15,536 nt of DNA from contig MGUO01000285.1 of the NCBI GenBank assembly GCA_001800015.1, positions 1,649 to 17,184 on the forward strand, read 5' to 3'. The stretch is from Elusimicrobia bacterium RIFCSPHIGHO2_02_FULL_57_9 (lineage in GTDB: Bacteria; Elusimicrobiota; Elusimicrobia; UBA1565; UBA9628). Both the position numbers and the translations under genes were made by a program. This document shows, piece after piece, positions 1 to 6,870 of the stretch (positions are counted from its first letter, which is position 1; the number at the start of each line of letters is the position of its first letter). The notes under the pieces are model-generated. The model did not search any database. It saw nothing but the letters and a program-made list of their open reading frames with translations, and was not told the origin of the DNA.

Positions 1-1
1 T

Positions 2-166
2 AAGGTCATCTCTCATGATCAGGAGGCAGTCATTAATTTCGGCATCGAGCACGCCAGCCGGCAATGCTGCGAGCTTCTGGCCGCAGGAGCCCCCGGAATC
101 CACTTCTATACCTTGAATCGTACGCGCTCAACGGCTGAAATTTTGGCCAGACTCAGAAAACATTGA
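2..166 (+). CDS. metF: Methylenetetrahydrofolate reductase, C-terminal fragment
   Basis: This is the last 54 codons of a gene that begins before the window. The reading frame ends in GIEHASRQCCELLAAGAPG followed by IHFYTLNRT and a short helix, then TGA at 164-166. The pattern GIE-A--QC-ELL-AG-PG-HFYTLNR is the characteristic C-terminal strand and helix of bacterial MetF, which reduces 5,10-methylene-tetrahydrofolate to 5-methyl-tetrahydrofolate for methionine synthesis in the cytoplasm. The FAD-binding and catalytic N-terminal parts lie outside the window. The stop codon overlaps the TTG start of the next gene (CATTGA), so the two are probably cotranscribed. Identification rests on this one motif but is specific. 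Confidence 0.85.
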   Translation, partial: KVISHDQEAVINFGIEHASRQCCELLAAGAPGIHFYTLNRTRSTAEILARLRKH

Positions 167-1809
167 CACGCCCGGCCCCCGCCCTCTTCCTCGTTTTTTT
201 GGGTCTCATCCCTCGGGCCCAAGCGGAAACTTCCACCGCGCCGGTCATCTCAAGGGTGCATGTCGAGCGCCTCAATGTCTTCGACCCCCGCGTTCCCGGG
301 GAAAATTGGTGGCCGTTTCGGGTGGCGAACAAAATCCATTTCCCGACCCAAGAAACAGTGCTTAAGCGCGAGTTGCTGCTGCAGCCGGCGCAGCGCTGGA
401 ATCAGATCGACATCATGCAATCCGAGCGCAACCTGCGCGCCCTGGGCATTTTCCGCAAGGTGGAGCTTCGCTCCGTGCCCCGGCAAGATGGGAAATTGGA
501 CCTCTCCCTTTACGCCCAGGACAGTTGGACGACCAACGTGCAATTCTCCCTGGGAACCGAAGGAGGCGATCATTTCCTGACTTACGGAGCCTCGGAAGAC
601 AACCTCTTCGGCTATGACAAGAGCATCAGTTTTTTGCATTCCCAAATAGGGCCGAAAATCCGCAATGACCTGCGCTACAGCGATCCGCGCTTCCTGGGCT
701 CGCGCTTCCGCTTGGCGCCCTTTTACGTGCATACTCATGTGGGCGACTCCGTAGGCGCCCATCTTTACCGTCCCTTCTTCGCTTTGGAAAGCACTCATGC
801 GACGGGAATGGAATGGAACCGGAGCGTCGATGAAGACATTCTTTATCAAAACGCTTCGGAGCGCTCCAAATTCCTGAGGCGATCTAGAGTTGTCGCGCTC
901 AGCTACGGCTTGCGTTTGGATCACGACGCACTCTTGGTGCAAAGAGTGGAAGGCGGCTGGTATTCCCAGAGCGATCAATTTTATCAGACCCCGGCCACCG
1001 TGGGAGGGCTGCCCGAGGATCGCGACATGTCGGGGCCGACCATCGCTTATTCCTGGGTGCAGCCCCGCTATATCAAGGAAACCTACATCAACAAGATGGA
1101 GCGCGACGAGGACTTCAACCTGGGCAACGAACTTAAACTGTTCGGCGGCGCCATGGGCTCTAAAATCGGTTCGGATCGCGACCGCTGGATTTTTAACGCC
1201 GTTGACCAGCAGGGAATTTCCCTGGGACCCGGGCGCTTCGCCCTCTGCCAGGTCGGTGCCTCGGGCCGAATGAGCGCCGGGAAAGGCGAAAACGCATTGC
1301 TTTTTGCCAACCTCAACTTGTTTTGGAAAATGCCGAGGCTTTATCCCCAGACCTGGGTCAGCCATATCGAGGTTAACAAGGGAAAGAACCTCGATATGGA
1401 AAATCAGGTCATCTTGGGGGGCGACAGCGGCCTGCGCGGCTATAAAAACCGCAGTTTTTCGGGCGATAAATCAGTGCTTATGAATTTCGAGAACAGGTTC
1501 TTTTTCCCGGGCGAATATTTCCATCTGCTGCGCTTCGGCGGCGCGGCATTCTTCGACTCGGGCTGGGTGGCGCCGGAAAGACAGGGCATTTCCTGGAAGG
1601 ATTTTAAGTCCGACGTGGGCTTCGGCCTGCGTTTTTCCTCCACCCGTTCTCAAACCGGCGACGTGGTGCGCTTTGACCTGGCCTATGCCGTCAACGACGG
1701 CCCCGGCAGAAGCCGCTGGGTGGTCTCGGTTCGGGGACGCCAGGCTTTCCAGATATTCAACAGCTCCACGCGCAGTGTGAGGCAGAGCCCAAGCTCGAGG
1801 CTGCAATAA
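163..1809 (+). CDS. Omp85/BamA-TamA family outer-membrane barrel protein with POTRA domain
   Basis: The 548-residue product starts at TTG 163, overlapping the metF stop. A signal peptide (MTRPAPALFLVFLGLIPRAQA, cleavage about residue 21) sends it to the periplasm. Residues about 29-121 look like one POTRA domain: an initial strand, then a helix with LLLQPAQRWN-D--Q-ERNLRALGIF and the closing strand KVELRSVP. Residues about 122-540 are alternating strands with YGASEDNLFGYDK and RNDLRYSDPRFLGSRF, typical of the surface-antigen/D15 barrel. LRGY at 424-427 is the conserved loop motif that enters the Omp85 barrel. The family inserts or exports outer-membrane proteins. One POTRA is fewer than in BamA (five) or TamA (three), so this is an accessory Omp85 protein rather than the main BamA. 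About 20 polar residues follow the last strand, which is unusual. Its client is unknown. Confidence 0.82.
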   Translation: MTRPAPALFLVFLGLIPRAQAETSTAPVISRVHVERLNVFDPRVPGENWWPFRVANKIHFPTQETVLKRELLLQPAQRWNQIDIMQSERNLRALGIFRKVELRSVPRQDGKLDLSLYAQDSWTTNVQFSLGTEGGDHFLTYGASEDNLFGYDKSISFLHSQIGPKIRNDLRYSDPRFLGSRFRLAPFYVHTHVGDSVGAHLYRPFFALESTHATGMEWNRSVDEDILYQNASERSKFLRRSRVVALSYGLRLDHDALLVQRVEGGWYSQSDQFYQTPATVGGLPEDRDMSGPTIAYSWVQPRYIKETYINKMERDEDFNLGNELKLFGGAMGSKIGSDRDRWIFNAVDQQGISLGPGRFALCQVGASGRMSAGKGENALLFANLNLFWKMPRLYPQTWVSHIEVNKGKNLDMENQVILGGDSGLRGYKNRSFSGDKSVLMNFENRFFFPGEYFHLLRFGGAAFFDSGWVAPERQGISWKDFKSDVGFGLRFSSTRSQTGDVVRFDLAYAVNDGPGRSRWVVSVRGRQAFQIFNSSTRSVRQSPSSRLQ

Positions 1810-1813
1810 GATC

Positions 1814-2926
1814 ATGGATGAAATCGATGTCGTCATCATAGGAGCCGGCGCGGTAGGATTGGCCGTGGCCCGCCGGCTCTCCGGCCCCGACCGGCAGGTC
1901 GTGGTCATCGAGCGCCACGCGCGCTACGGCATGGAAACCTCCAGTCGCAACAGCGAGGTCATCCATGCCGGATTCTATTATCCCGCCGGCACGCTTAAGG
2001 CCCGGCTTTGCGTCGCAGGCCGCAGGCTGCTCTACGATTTTTGCCGGCGCCACGGCATTTTTTGCCGCAAGACGGGCAAACTCGTGGCAGCCTGCAGCGA
2101 GGATGAGACGGCGAAGCTTGAGAAATTATACGAGCAAGGCCAAGCCAACGGGGTCGAAGGCCTGCGTTTGCTGACACGATCGGACATCGGCCGGATGGCG
2201 CCCGGGGTCTCTGCGGTAGCCGGGCTTTGGTCCGATGAGACCGGGATTATCAATAGCGAGGATCTTATGAGGTTTTATTGGGCCCAGGCGCAGGAACGCG
2301 GGGCGATATTCCTGTGGAATTGCGAAGTCAAGGAAATAGAACCCAAATCCCACGGTTACCGATTGCATGTGCAGGGGAATGATGAACCCATAGACGCCCA
2401 TATCGTCATCAACGCTGCCGGTCTCAACGCGGATACCATTGCCCAAAAAGCAGGGATCAATATTGACGAAGCCGGCTACCGGCTGTTTTGGTTCAAGGGG
2501 GAATACTTCAGTCTGCGCAAGCCCCTGCCAATCATTCCCCTGATCTACCCTCTGCCCTCTAAGCATGGCTTAGGCATCCATCTGACCATCGACCGCCAAG
2601 GCCGACACCGGCTCGGGCCCAATGCTTTTGCCATCGAGCGTGCACAAACGCCCTCTTATGACATCGACCCGTCTCATCGGGAAGTCTTCTGGAAAGAGGC
2701 CCGACGCTATCTTCCCGGGCTGCAATTCGACGAATTGCAGCCCGGCACCGCGGGCATTCGCCCCAAACTGTCTTCAGATGGAAGCTTCAGGGATTTCATC
2801 ATAACCGAGGAATCAAAGAGAGGCCTGCCGGGGTGGGTCAATTTAATCGGCATTGAATCGCCGGGCCTAACAGCCAGCCCCGCCATTGCTGAATATGTCG
2901 CCGATTGTTTGAAATTGTTGACTTAA
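1814..2926 (+). CDS. FAD-dependent oxidoreductase, L-2-hydroxyglutarate dehydrogenase/oxidase (LhgO) family
   Basis: The 370-residue protein opens with a Rossmann dinucleotide-binding motif, VVIIGAGAVGLAVARRL (GxGxxG at residues 10-15), with an acidic E33 ending the second strand, as expected for FAD. SSRNSEVIHAGFYYPAGT (43-60) and the C-terminal GIESPGLTASPAIAEYVA are hallmarks of the L2HGDH/LhgO branch of the DAO superfamily. Relatives oxidise L-2-hydroxyglutarate to 2-oxoglutarate and pass electrons to quinone or oxygen. At 370 residues it is shorter than E. coli LhgO (about 420), so the substrate could be another 2-hydroxyacid. The start is ATG 1814, four bases after the Omp85 stop, which suggests cotranscription although no functional link is obvious. 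A degraded copy of its 3' end appears about 300 bp downstream. Confidence 0.82.
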   Translation: MDEIDVVIIGAGAVGLAVARRLSGPDRQVVVIERHARYGMETSSRNSEVIHAGFYYPAGTLKARLCVAGRRLLYDFCRRHGIFCRKTGKLVAACSEDETAKLEKLYEQGQANGVEGLRLLTRSDIGRMAPGVSAVAGLWSDETGIINSEDLMRFYWAQAQERGAIFLWNCEVKEIEPKSHGYRLHVQGNDEPIDAHIVINAAGLNADTIAQKAGINIDEAGYRLFWFKGEYFSLRKPLPIIPLIYPLPSKHGLGIHLTIDRQGRHRLGPNAFAIERAQTPSYDIDPSHREVFWKEARRYLPGLQFDELQPGTAGIRPKLSSDGSFRDFIITEESKRGLPGWVNLIGIESPGLTASPAIAEYVADCLKLLT

Positions 2927-3001
2927 CCACTGAAATTTCGAGCAGCATGGTCGCATTGAAGTTAAAAAGTGATGAAAAAAAACAAGGGGAAAGATCATAT
3001 C

Positions 3002-3020
3002 GTGTGTCACCGTGGCACAC
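3002..3020. promoter_or_regulatory. 19-bp palindrome, possible operator
   Basis: GTGTGTCAC and GTGGCACAC face each other around a single C. Eight of nine positions pair exactly and the ninth is T opposite G. Such short-centred dyads are typical binding sites for dimeric regulators, and the TGTG...CACA ends recall CRP/FNR-type sites, though the arms are closer together than in a CRP site. It lies 246 bases upstream of the transporter cluster. The regulator is unknown and the role is inferred from symmetry alone. Confidence 0.35.
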
Positions 3021-3212
3021 AAAGCACAAAAATTGCTGACATTCATTATGCTTTTTTAGTGCGGCACGACCAATCGGATTCTTTTGCTTAGCTAACCTGA
3101 ATAGGACCTTCGTCCCAACTGGAAAGCGCCTGGCGAAAGTTTGGTTATCGAGGATAATACGCTACGATCCTACTGCGAGAATACGCGTTGCCCGGACCTT
3201 CCGAAATAGCTC

Positions 3213-3269
3213 ATGCCCTCCCCCCGCATCGCTGAATACGTCGCTAATTTGCTAAAATCTATATTATGA
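3213..3269 (+). pseudogene. Decayed duplicate of the LhgO 3' coding end
   Basis: Read in the frame starting at 3213 this stretch gives PSPRIAEYVANLLKSIL then TGA (3267-3269). The LhgO-like gene ends SPAIAEYVADCLKLLT. The nucleotides match almost continuously over CCCCGC-AT-GCTGAATA-GTCGC, with mostly third-position differences. Upstream, GCCCGGACCT at about 3190-3199 resembles the GCCGGGCCT that encodes SPGL, but an insertion and an in-frame TAG (3207-3209) break the frame. The simplest reading is the tail of a second LhgO-like gene lost by deletion. It now supplies the DNA in which the next gene's promoter sits. Confidence 0.5.
3250..3258 (+). promoter_or_regulatory. Extended -10 promoter for the TRAP cluster
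   Basis: TGCTAAAAT fits the extended -10 consensus TGnTATAAT with one mismatch. No good -35 is present 16-18 bases upstream (GCTGAA region), as is common for extended -10 promoters. Transcription would begin about seven bases after the hexamer, at or next to the ATG at 3266. No Shine-Dalgarno sequence precedes that ATG, so the mRNA may be leaderless. Confidence 0.45.
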
Positions 3270-4168
3270 AAGCGTGCTCGACTGCGTCCAGACGCACGAG
3301 CTTACGCTCAGGCTTACGATTTGTATTGTTTTTACCTTTCATCTTTTCCGCCTGCAGCCTAAAGACCCTGGCTTTGCGCGGAACTGCTTCGCTGCTCGAC
3401 AAGGGCGCCGACGCCCTTTACGAGGAATCTGACCCCAAATTCGCCCAGGAAACCATGGGTTCCCAGCTCAAGCTCATCGAGGCTTTGCTGCGCAACGATC
3501 CGGACAACCGCAAACTCCTGGTCCTGGCCGCCGAAGGCTTCGGCGCTTATGCCTTCCTGTTTCTTCAGGATGAGCAGCCCGAATACCGGGCCAAAAACTT
3601 TTATCTGCGCGGCCGGGACTACGCCTTAAGGGCCTTGGCGCGCAAGCCCGCCTTTCAGAAATTGGCCGATTTAGACGCCGAGAGCCTTGAGCGCGCGCTT
3701 AAAAGCGCGGAAAAGCGCGACGCGCCCGCGCTCTTTTGGACCGCTTTTAATTGGTCGAGTTGGATCAATCTTTCGCGTAACTCGACCGACGCGGTGGCCC
3801 AATTGCCTAAAACCGTGCTGATCATGAAAAAAGTTTCGCAGCTCCAACCCGGCTACCATTTCGCCGGCGCGGAGCTTTTCTTCGGTTCTTATTACGCTTC
3901 GCGCCCGGCCATTTTGGGAGGGGATATTAAAAAGGCCAAAGCGCACTTCGCGCAAGCCCACGGCCTCACGGGGGGCCTGTTCTTGATGGCTTACGTGCTC
4001 GAGGCCCGCTATTACGCGGTGGCCGCCCAGGACCAAACCCTTTATAAGGAACTGCTGGAAAAAGTCCGGCTGGGGCAGGCCGGGGCATTGCCCAAGGCCA
4101 GGCTCAGCGATGAAGTCGCCAAGATAAAAGCCGCCCAACTATTAAGCAAAACAGATGAGTATTTTTAA
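3266..4168 (+). CDS. tatT: TRAP transporter TatT component, TPR-like lipoprotein
   Basis: The 300-residue protein has a basic N-terminus and a hydrophobic stretch ending in the lipobox IFSAC (Cys30), so it should be a lipoprotein facing the periplasm. The mature part is almost all helix, with TPR-like pairs: the LIEALLRNDPDNRKLLVLAAEGFGAYAF region, FYLRGRDYALRALARKPAF, APALFWTAFNWSSWINLS, and GSYYASRPAILGGDIKKAKAHFAQAH. These match the TatT family, first described as a trimeric TPR lipoprotein partner of a TRAP binding protein in Treponema pallidum. Its gene overlaps the binding-protein gene by 14 bases and is followed by the Q and M permease genes, exactly the context of such TPR-associated TRAP systems. 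Its role would be docking or handing ligand to TatP. The first 15 residues are long for a signal peptide, but no better downstream start is seen. Confidence 0.85.
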   Translation: MKACSTASRRTSLRSGLRFVLFLPFIFSACSLKTLALRGTASLLDKGADALYEESDPKFAQETMGSQLKLIEALLRNDPDNRKLLVLAAEGFGAYAFLFLQDEQPEYRAKNFYLRGRDYALRALARKPAFQKLADLDAESLERALKSAEKRDAPALFWTAFNWSSWINLSRNSTDAVAQLPKTVLIMKKVSQLQPGYHFAGAELFFGSYYASRPAILGGDIKKAKAHFAQAHGLTGGLFLMAYVLEARYYAVAAQDQTLYKELLEKVRLGQAGALPKARLSDEVAKIKAAQLLSKTDEYF

Positions 4169-5162
4169 ACTATTGCTGGCCGCAGCGCTGACAACAAGCG
4201 CTGCGCAGACCAAGACGATCAAATTCGCCACGCTGGCGCCGGAAGGCTCCACCTGGATGAAAGTGATGAACGAGCTAAACGCCGAACTCCAGGAAAAGAC
4301 CGGAGGCGGCCTTAAGTTCAAAATGTACCCGGGCGGCATTTCAGGCGATGAAAAAGACGTGGTGCGCAAGGTGCGCATCGGCCAGCTGCAAGCGGCGGGA
4401 TTTACCGGCGTGGGCCTGGGGGAAATAGCCCCGGAGTTGCGCATACTGGACGGCCCCTGGCTTTTCCGCAATCACGCGGAAGTCGACCATGTTTACAAAG
4501 CCTTCGAAAAGGAATTCAACGTCGCCATCGAGAAATCCGGCTATGTGCTGCTGGGTTGGACCGAACTAGGCTTCGTCTATTTGTTCAGCCGCATCGCCAT
4601 CAACGGCCCGCGGGATATGAGGAAAGCCAAAATGTGGGTGTGGGAGGGCGATCCCATCGCAGAGGCCGCCTATCAGGCGCTGGACGCAAGTCCCATCCCC
4701 TTGTCGGTCGTCGACGTGATGTCATCGCTGCAAACCGGGCTTATCGACACGGTTTACGGTCCTCCCATGGGTGTGATCGCCCTGCAGTGGTTCACCCGGA
4801 CCAAATACATTTATCCCGTGCCTTTGGCCCATTCGGTCGGCGCCATTCTGATCTCTAAGAAATTTTTCGACGGCTTGCCCCAACAGCACGGGAAAATTCT
4901 GACGGAAGTCGGCGCCAAGCATTTGCGCCGCCTCACCGAGCTGGCCCGCGCCGAAAACGAACAAGCCATGGCCTCGCTGCAAAAGCAGGGCTTGGTCCTG
5001 CTACGGCAGCCCTCGGCTGAAACCCTCAAGCTTTACGAGGAGCTGGGGCGCAAGGCCCGGCGCGCGCTTTCGGGCAGGCTTTATTCGGCCGCCTTGCTGC
5101 AAGGCGTTGAAAAATCCTTGGAGGACCTGCGGAAAAACTCAAAAGAATCGAGTCGGCGCTGA
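4155..5162 (+). CDS. dctP: TRAP transporter periplasmic solute-binding protein (DctP/TatP)
   Basis: The 335-residue protein begins with a short signal peptide (MSIFKLLLAAALTTSAAQ) without a lipobox cysteine, so it is a soluble periplasmic protein. IKFATLAPEGSTWMKVMNEL, FKMYPGGISGDEKDVVRKVRIGQLQAAGFT and PIPLSVVDVMSSLQTGLIDTVYGPP are the DctP fold landmarks in the right order and spacing. The segment that normally reads K-(I/V)-R and supplies the ligand-binding arginine reads KMW here (Trp161). This argues against a simple carboxylate substrate and fits TatT-associated binding proteins, whose pocket is reported to be hydrophobic. The start overlaps the tatT end by 14 bases and has no obvious Shine-Dalgarno, which suggests translational coupling. 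The actual ligand cannot be read from sequence. Confidence 0.9.
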   Translation: MSIFKLLLAAALTTSAAQTKTIKFATLAPEGSTWMKVMNELNAELQEKTGGGLKFKMYPGGISGDEKDVVRKVRIGQLQAAGFTGVGLGEIAPELRILDGPWLFRNHAEVDHVYKAFEKEFNVAIEKSGYVLLGWTELGFVYLFSRIAINGPRDMRKAKMWVWEGDPIAEAAYQALDASPIPLSVVDVMSSLQTGLIDTVYGPPMGVIALQWFTRTKYIYPVPLAHSVGAILISKKFFDGLPQQHGKILTEVGAKHLRRLTELARAENEQAMASLQKQGLVLLRQPSAETLKLYEELGRKARRALSGRLYSAALLQGVEKSLEDLRKNSKESSRR

Positions 5163-5179
5163 TAGGGCTGGAAAGCGCG

Positions 5180-5602
5180 TTGCTGGCAGCGCTGCTTTCG
5201 CTCATGATCGCGCTATCCTTTTCCCAGGTCCTGCTGCGGCAGTTTTGGGGCATGGGAATTCTTTGGGGCGACACCCTGGCGCGGCATCTAGTACTGTGGG
5301 TGGGCTTTTTAGGCGCCTCCCTGGCCTCGGCGCAAGGCAAGCACTTCGCCTGGGAAGGGCCGAGCTGTAAGGGAGCGGGCGCCTCGATTCTGCGCTGGAC
5401 CGCGCCTCTGACCACTCTCATCATCTCTTTACTTTTGACCAAGGCCGCTTGGATATTTTTTCTGGAGGAAAAAGCCTCGGGAAGCATTCTTTTTCGCGCA
5501 GGTTCCCTGGAAATAGCCGCCTGGGTCTTTGCCGCCGCGATCCCGGCGGGATTTCTTCTCATTTCCATCCATACCGCCCTGCGCTGCGTTCTTAAATCAT
5601 GA
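5180..5602 (+). CDS. dctQ: TRAP transporter small permease (DctQ)
   Basis: The product is about 140 residues and mostly hydrophobic, with four predicted membrane helices: residues 1-20, about 36-50, about 75-95 and about 108-130. The pattern LWGDTLARHLVLWVGFLGASLASAQGKHF is the DctQ signature (usually W--E--R-L--W--FLGA--A---G-H). DctQ pairs with DctM in the inner membrane. The TTG at 5180 is the first ATG/GTG/TTG codon in the frame, yet the frame is open back to 5111 and encodes KRIESALIGLESAL just upstream, which resembles a normal DctQ N-terminus. The true start may therefore be a rare codon such as CTG 5159 or ATA 5162 beside the dctP stop. The end overlaps dctM by four bases. Confidence 0.85.
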   Translation: MLAALLSLMIALSFSQVLLRQFWGMGILWGDTLARHLVLWVGFLGASLASAQGKHFAWEGPSCKGAGASILRWTAPLTTLIISLLLTKAAWIFFLEEKASGSILFRAGSLEIAAWVFAAAIPAGFLLISIHTALRCVLKS

Positions 5603-6870
5603 GCTTTTTGCTGGTTCTGTTAGGGTTGGCGCTTGCCATTTTGGGCACGCCCATGTTCGCCTTAATCGGCGGACTGGCTTTGTATCTTTTTCACGCAGCG
5701 GATATCAGCTCTTCGGCCTTGATCATCGAGCTCTCGCGCCTGGCGACCTTGCCTTCCTTGATCGCCATTCCGCTGTTTACCTTCGCGGGCCATATCCTGG
5801 CGGAAAGCAAATCACCCCGGCGCTTGATCGCCCTGGCCGAAGCCCTATTCGGCTGGATGCCGGGAGGCGTGGCCATCGCCGGCCTTTTTGCCTGCGCCTT
5901 ATTCACCGCATTCACGGGCGCGTCGGGAGTGACCATCATCGCCCTGGGCGGTCTGATCTATCCCCTTTTGCGCCAGCAAGGTTATCCTGAAAACTATTCT
6001 TTAGGACTAGTCAGCACCACCGGCAGCCTGGGTCTGCTTTTTCCTCCCAGCCTGCCCATAATTCTCTATGCCCTGGTGGGGAAGGTCTCTATCGACAAAC
6101 TTTTCGCGGCCGCGGCTTTGCCGGGACTGTTTTTAATGGCGATTCTCGGCGCTTACTCTATATTTATCGCCGCCAAACATCATGTGCCCAGAATTCCTTT
6201 TTCTTTCAAGGCTTTGCGCGCCGCGGTTGGGTGCGCAGCATGGGAAATTCCCCTTCCCTTTTTGATTATCGGCGGCATCTATGGGGGAATTTTCACGGCC
6301 TCCGAAGCGGCCGCGGTTATGTGTTTTTATGTTTTGATCTCCGAAATCGTCGTTTACCGGGATCTCGCCGTTAAGGATGTCCCCGGCATCATGGCGCGCA
6401 GCATGATGTTGGTGGGCGCCATTCTTCTGGTCCTGGGCGCCGCTCTCGGCCTCACCAATTACCTTATTGACGCCGAAATTCCCTCGAAACTTTTTGAATT
6501 CCTGCATGCCCGCATCAGCAATCCCTGGGAATTTCTGGCTCTGCTCAACGTCTTCTTGCTGATCGTCAACATGGTGGAAATATTTTCAGCCATCATCATC
6601 GTCGTTCCCATTATCGTTCCCGTGGCATTGCAATACCACATCGACCCCATTCACTTGGGCACTCTATTTTTGTTGAATTTAGAAATAGGTTATATGACCC
6701 CGCCCTTGGGCCTCAATCTCTTTCTCTCCAGCCGGCGCTTCAACAAGCCTCTGCCTGCGCTTTATAAAGCCGCCATGCCCTTCTGGCTTATTCTGCTGGG
6801 AGCATTGGCTGCCGTAACCTACATCCCGGAACTAAGCCTGTGGCTGCCGCGGACCCTTAAAATACCATGA
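5599..6870 (+). CDS. dctM: TRAP transporter large permease (DctM)
   Basis: This is a 423-residue polytopic inner-membrane protein with about 12 hydrophobic segments, a usual DctM length. Recognisable landmarks are PSLIAIPLFTFAGHILAES (52-70), MPGGVAIAGLFACALFTAFTGASG (87-110), LLFPPSLPIILYALV (146-160) and GYMTPPLGLNLF (364-375). The paired PP motifs lie in the two re-entrant hairpins of the elevator-type transport domain and bracket the coupling-ion and substrate sites. It should catalyse ion-driven uptake of the ligand delivered by TatP. The ATG overlaps the dctQ stop (ATGA) and the gene ends in another ATGA overlap with the LOG-family gene, so translation is probably coupled through all three. 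Confidence 0.93.
   Translation: MSFLLVLLGLALAILGTPMFALIGGLALYLFHAADISSSALIIELSRLATLPSLIAIPLFTFAGHILAESKSPRRLIALAEALFGWMPGGVAIAGLFACALFTAFTGASGVTIIALGGLIYPLLRQQGYPENYSLGLVSTTGSLGLLFPPSLPIILYALVGKVSIDKLFAAAALPGLFLMAILGAYSIFIAAKHHVPRIPFSFKALRAAVGCAAWEIPLPFLIIGGIYGGIFTASEAAAVMCFYVLISEIVVYRDLAVKDVPGIMARSMMLVGAILLVLGAALGLTNYLIDAEIPSKLFEFLHARISNPWEFLALLNVFLLIVNMVEIFSAIIIVVPIIVPVALQYHIDPIHLGTLFLLNLEIGYMTPPLGLNLFLSSRRFNKPLPALYKAAMPFWLILLGALAAVTYIPELSLWLPRTLKIP

Larger units (their letters stand above)
2927..3265. other. 339-base intergenic region, no intact gene
   Basis: This gap separates the LhgO-like gene from the TRAP transporter cluster and is visibly richer in A and T than its neighbours. I see no open frame with family resemblance and no tRNA. 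It contains a near-perfect 19-base palindrome (3002-3020), a small GGAC-CTTC-GTCC hairpin (3104-3115), a stretch resembling the LhgO C-terminal coding sequence (about 3190-3269) and an extended -10 promoter directly before the next gene. No clear rho-independent terminator follows the LhgO-like gene. Confidence 0.6.

Noticed and set aside
250..1365. Long open frame of 371 codons on the minus strand
   Set aside because: It lies fully inside the Omp85 gene in the opposite direction, has no family-like motifs, and arises from GC-rich codon bias. The plus-strand product has a signal peptide, POTRA and LRGY.
3002..3020. Terminator of the LhgO-like gene
   Set aside because: The dyad has a one-base centre, which cannot form a stable loop without losing pairs, and is followed by AAAGCACAAA rather than a T run.
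4556..4858. Plus-strand frame inside dctP as a separate gene
   Set aside because: It is a frame-shifted shadow with an arginine- and glycine-rich translation; the dctP frame is intact and conserved.
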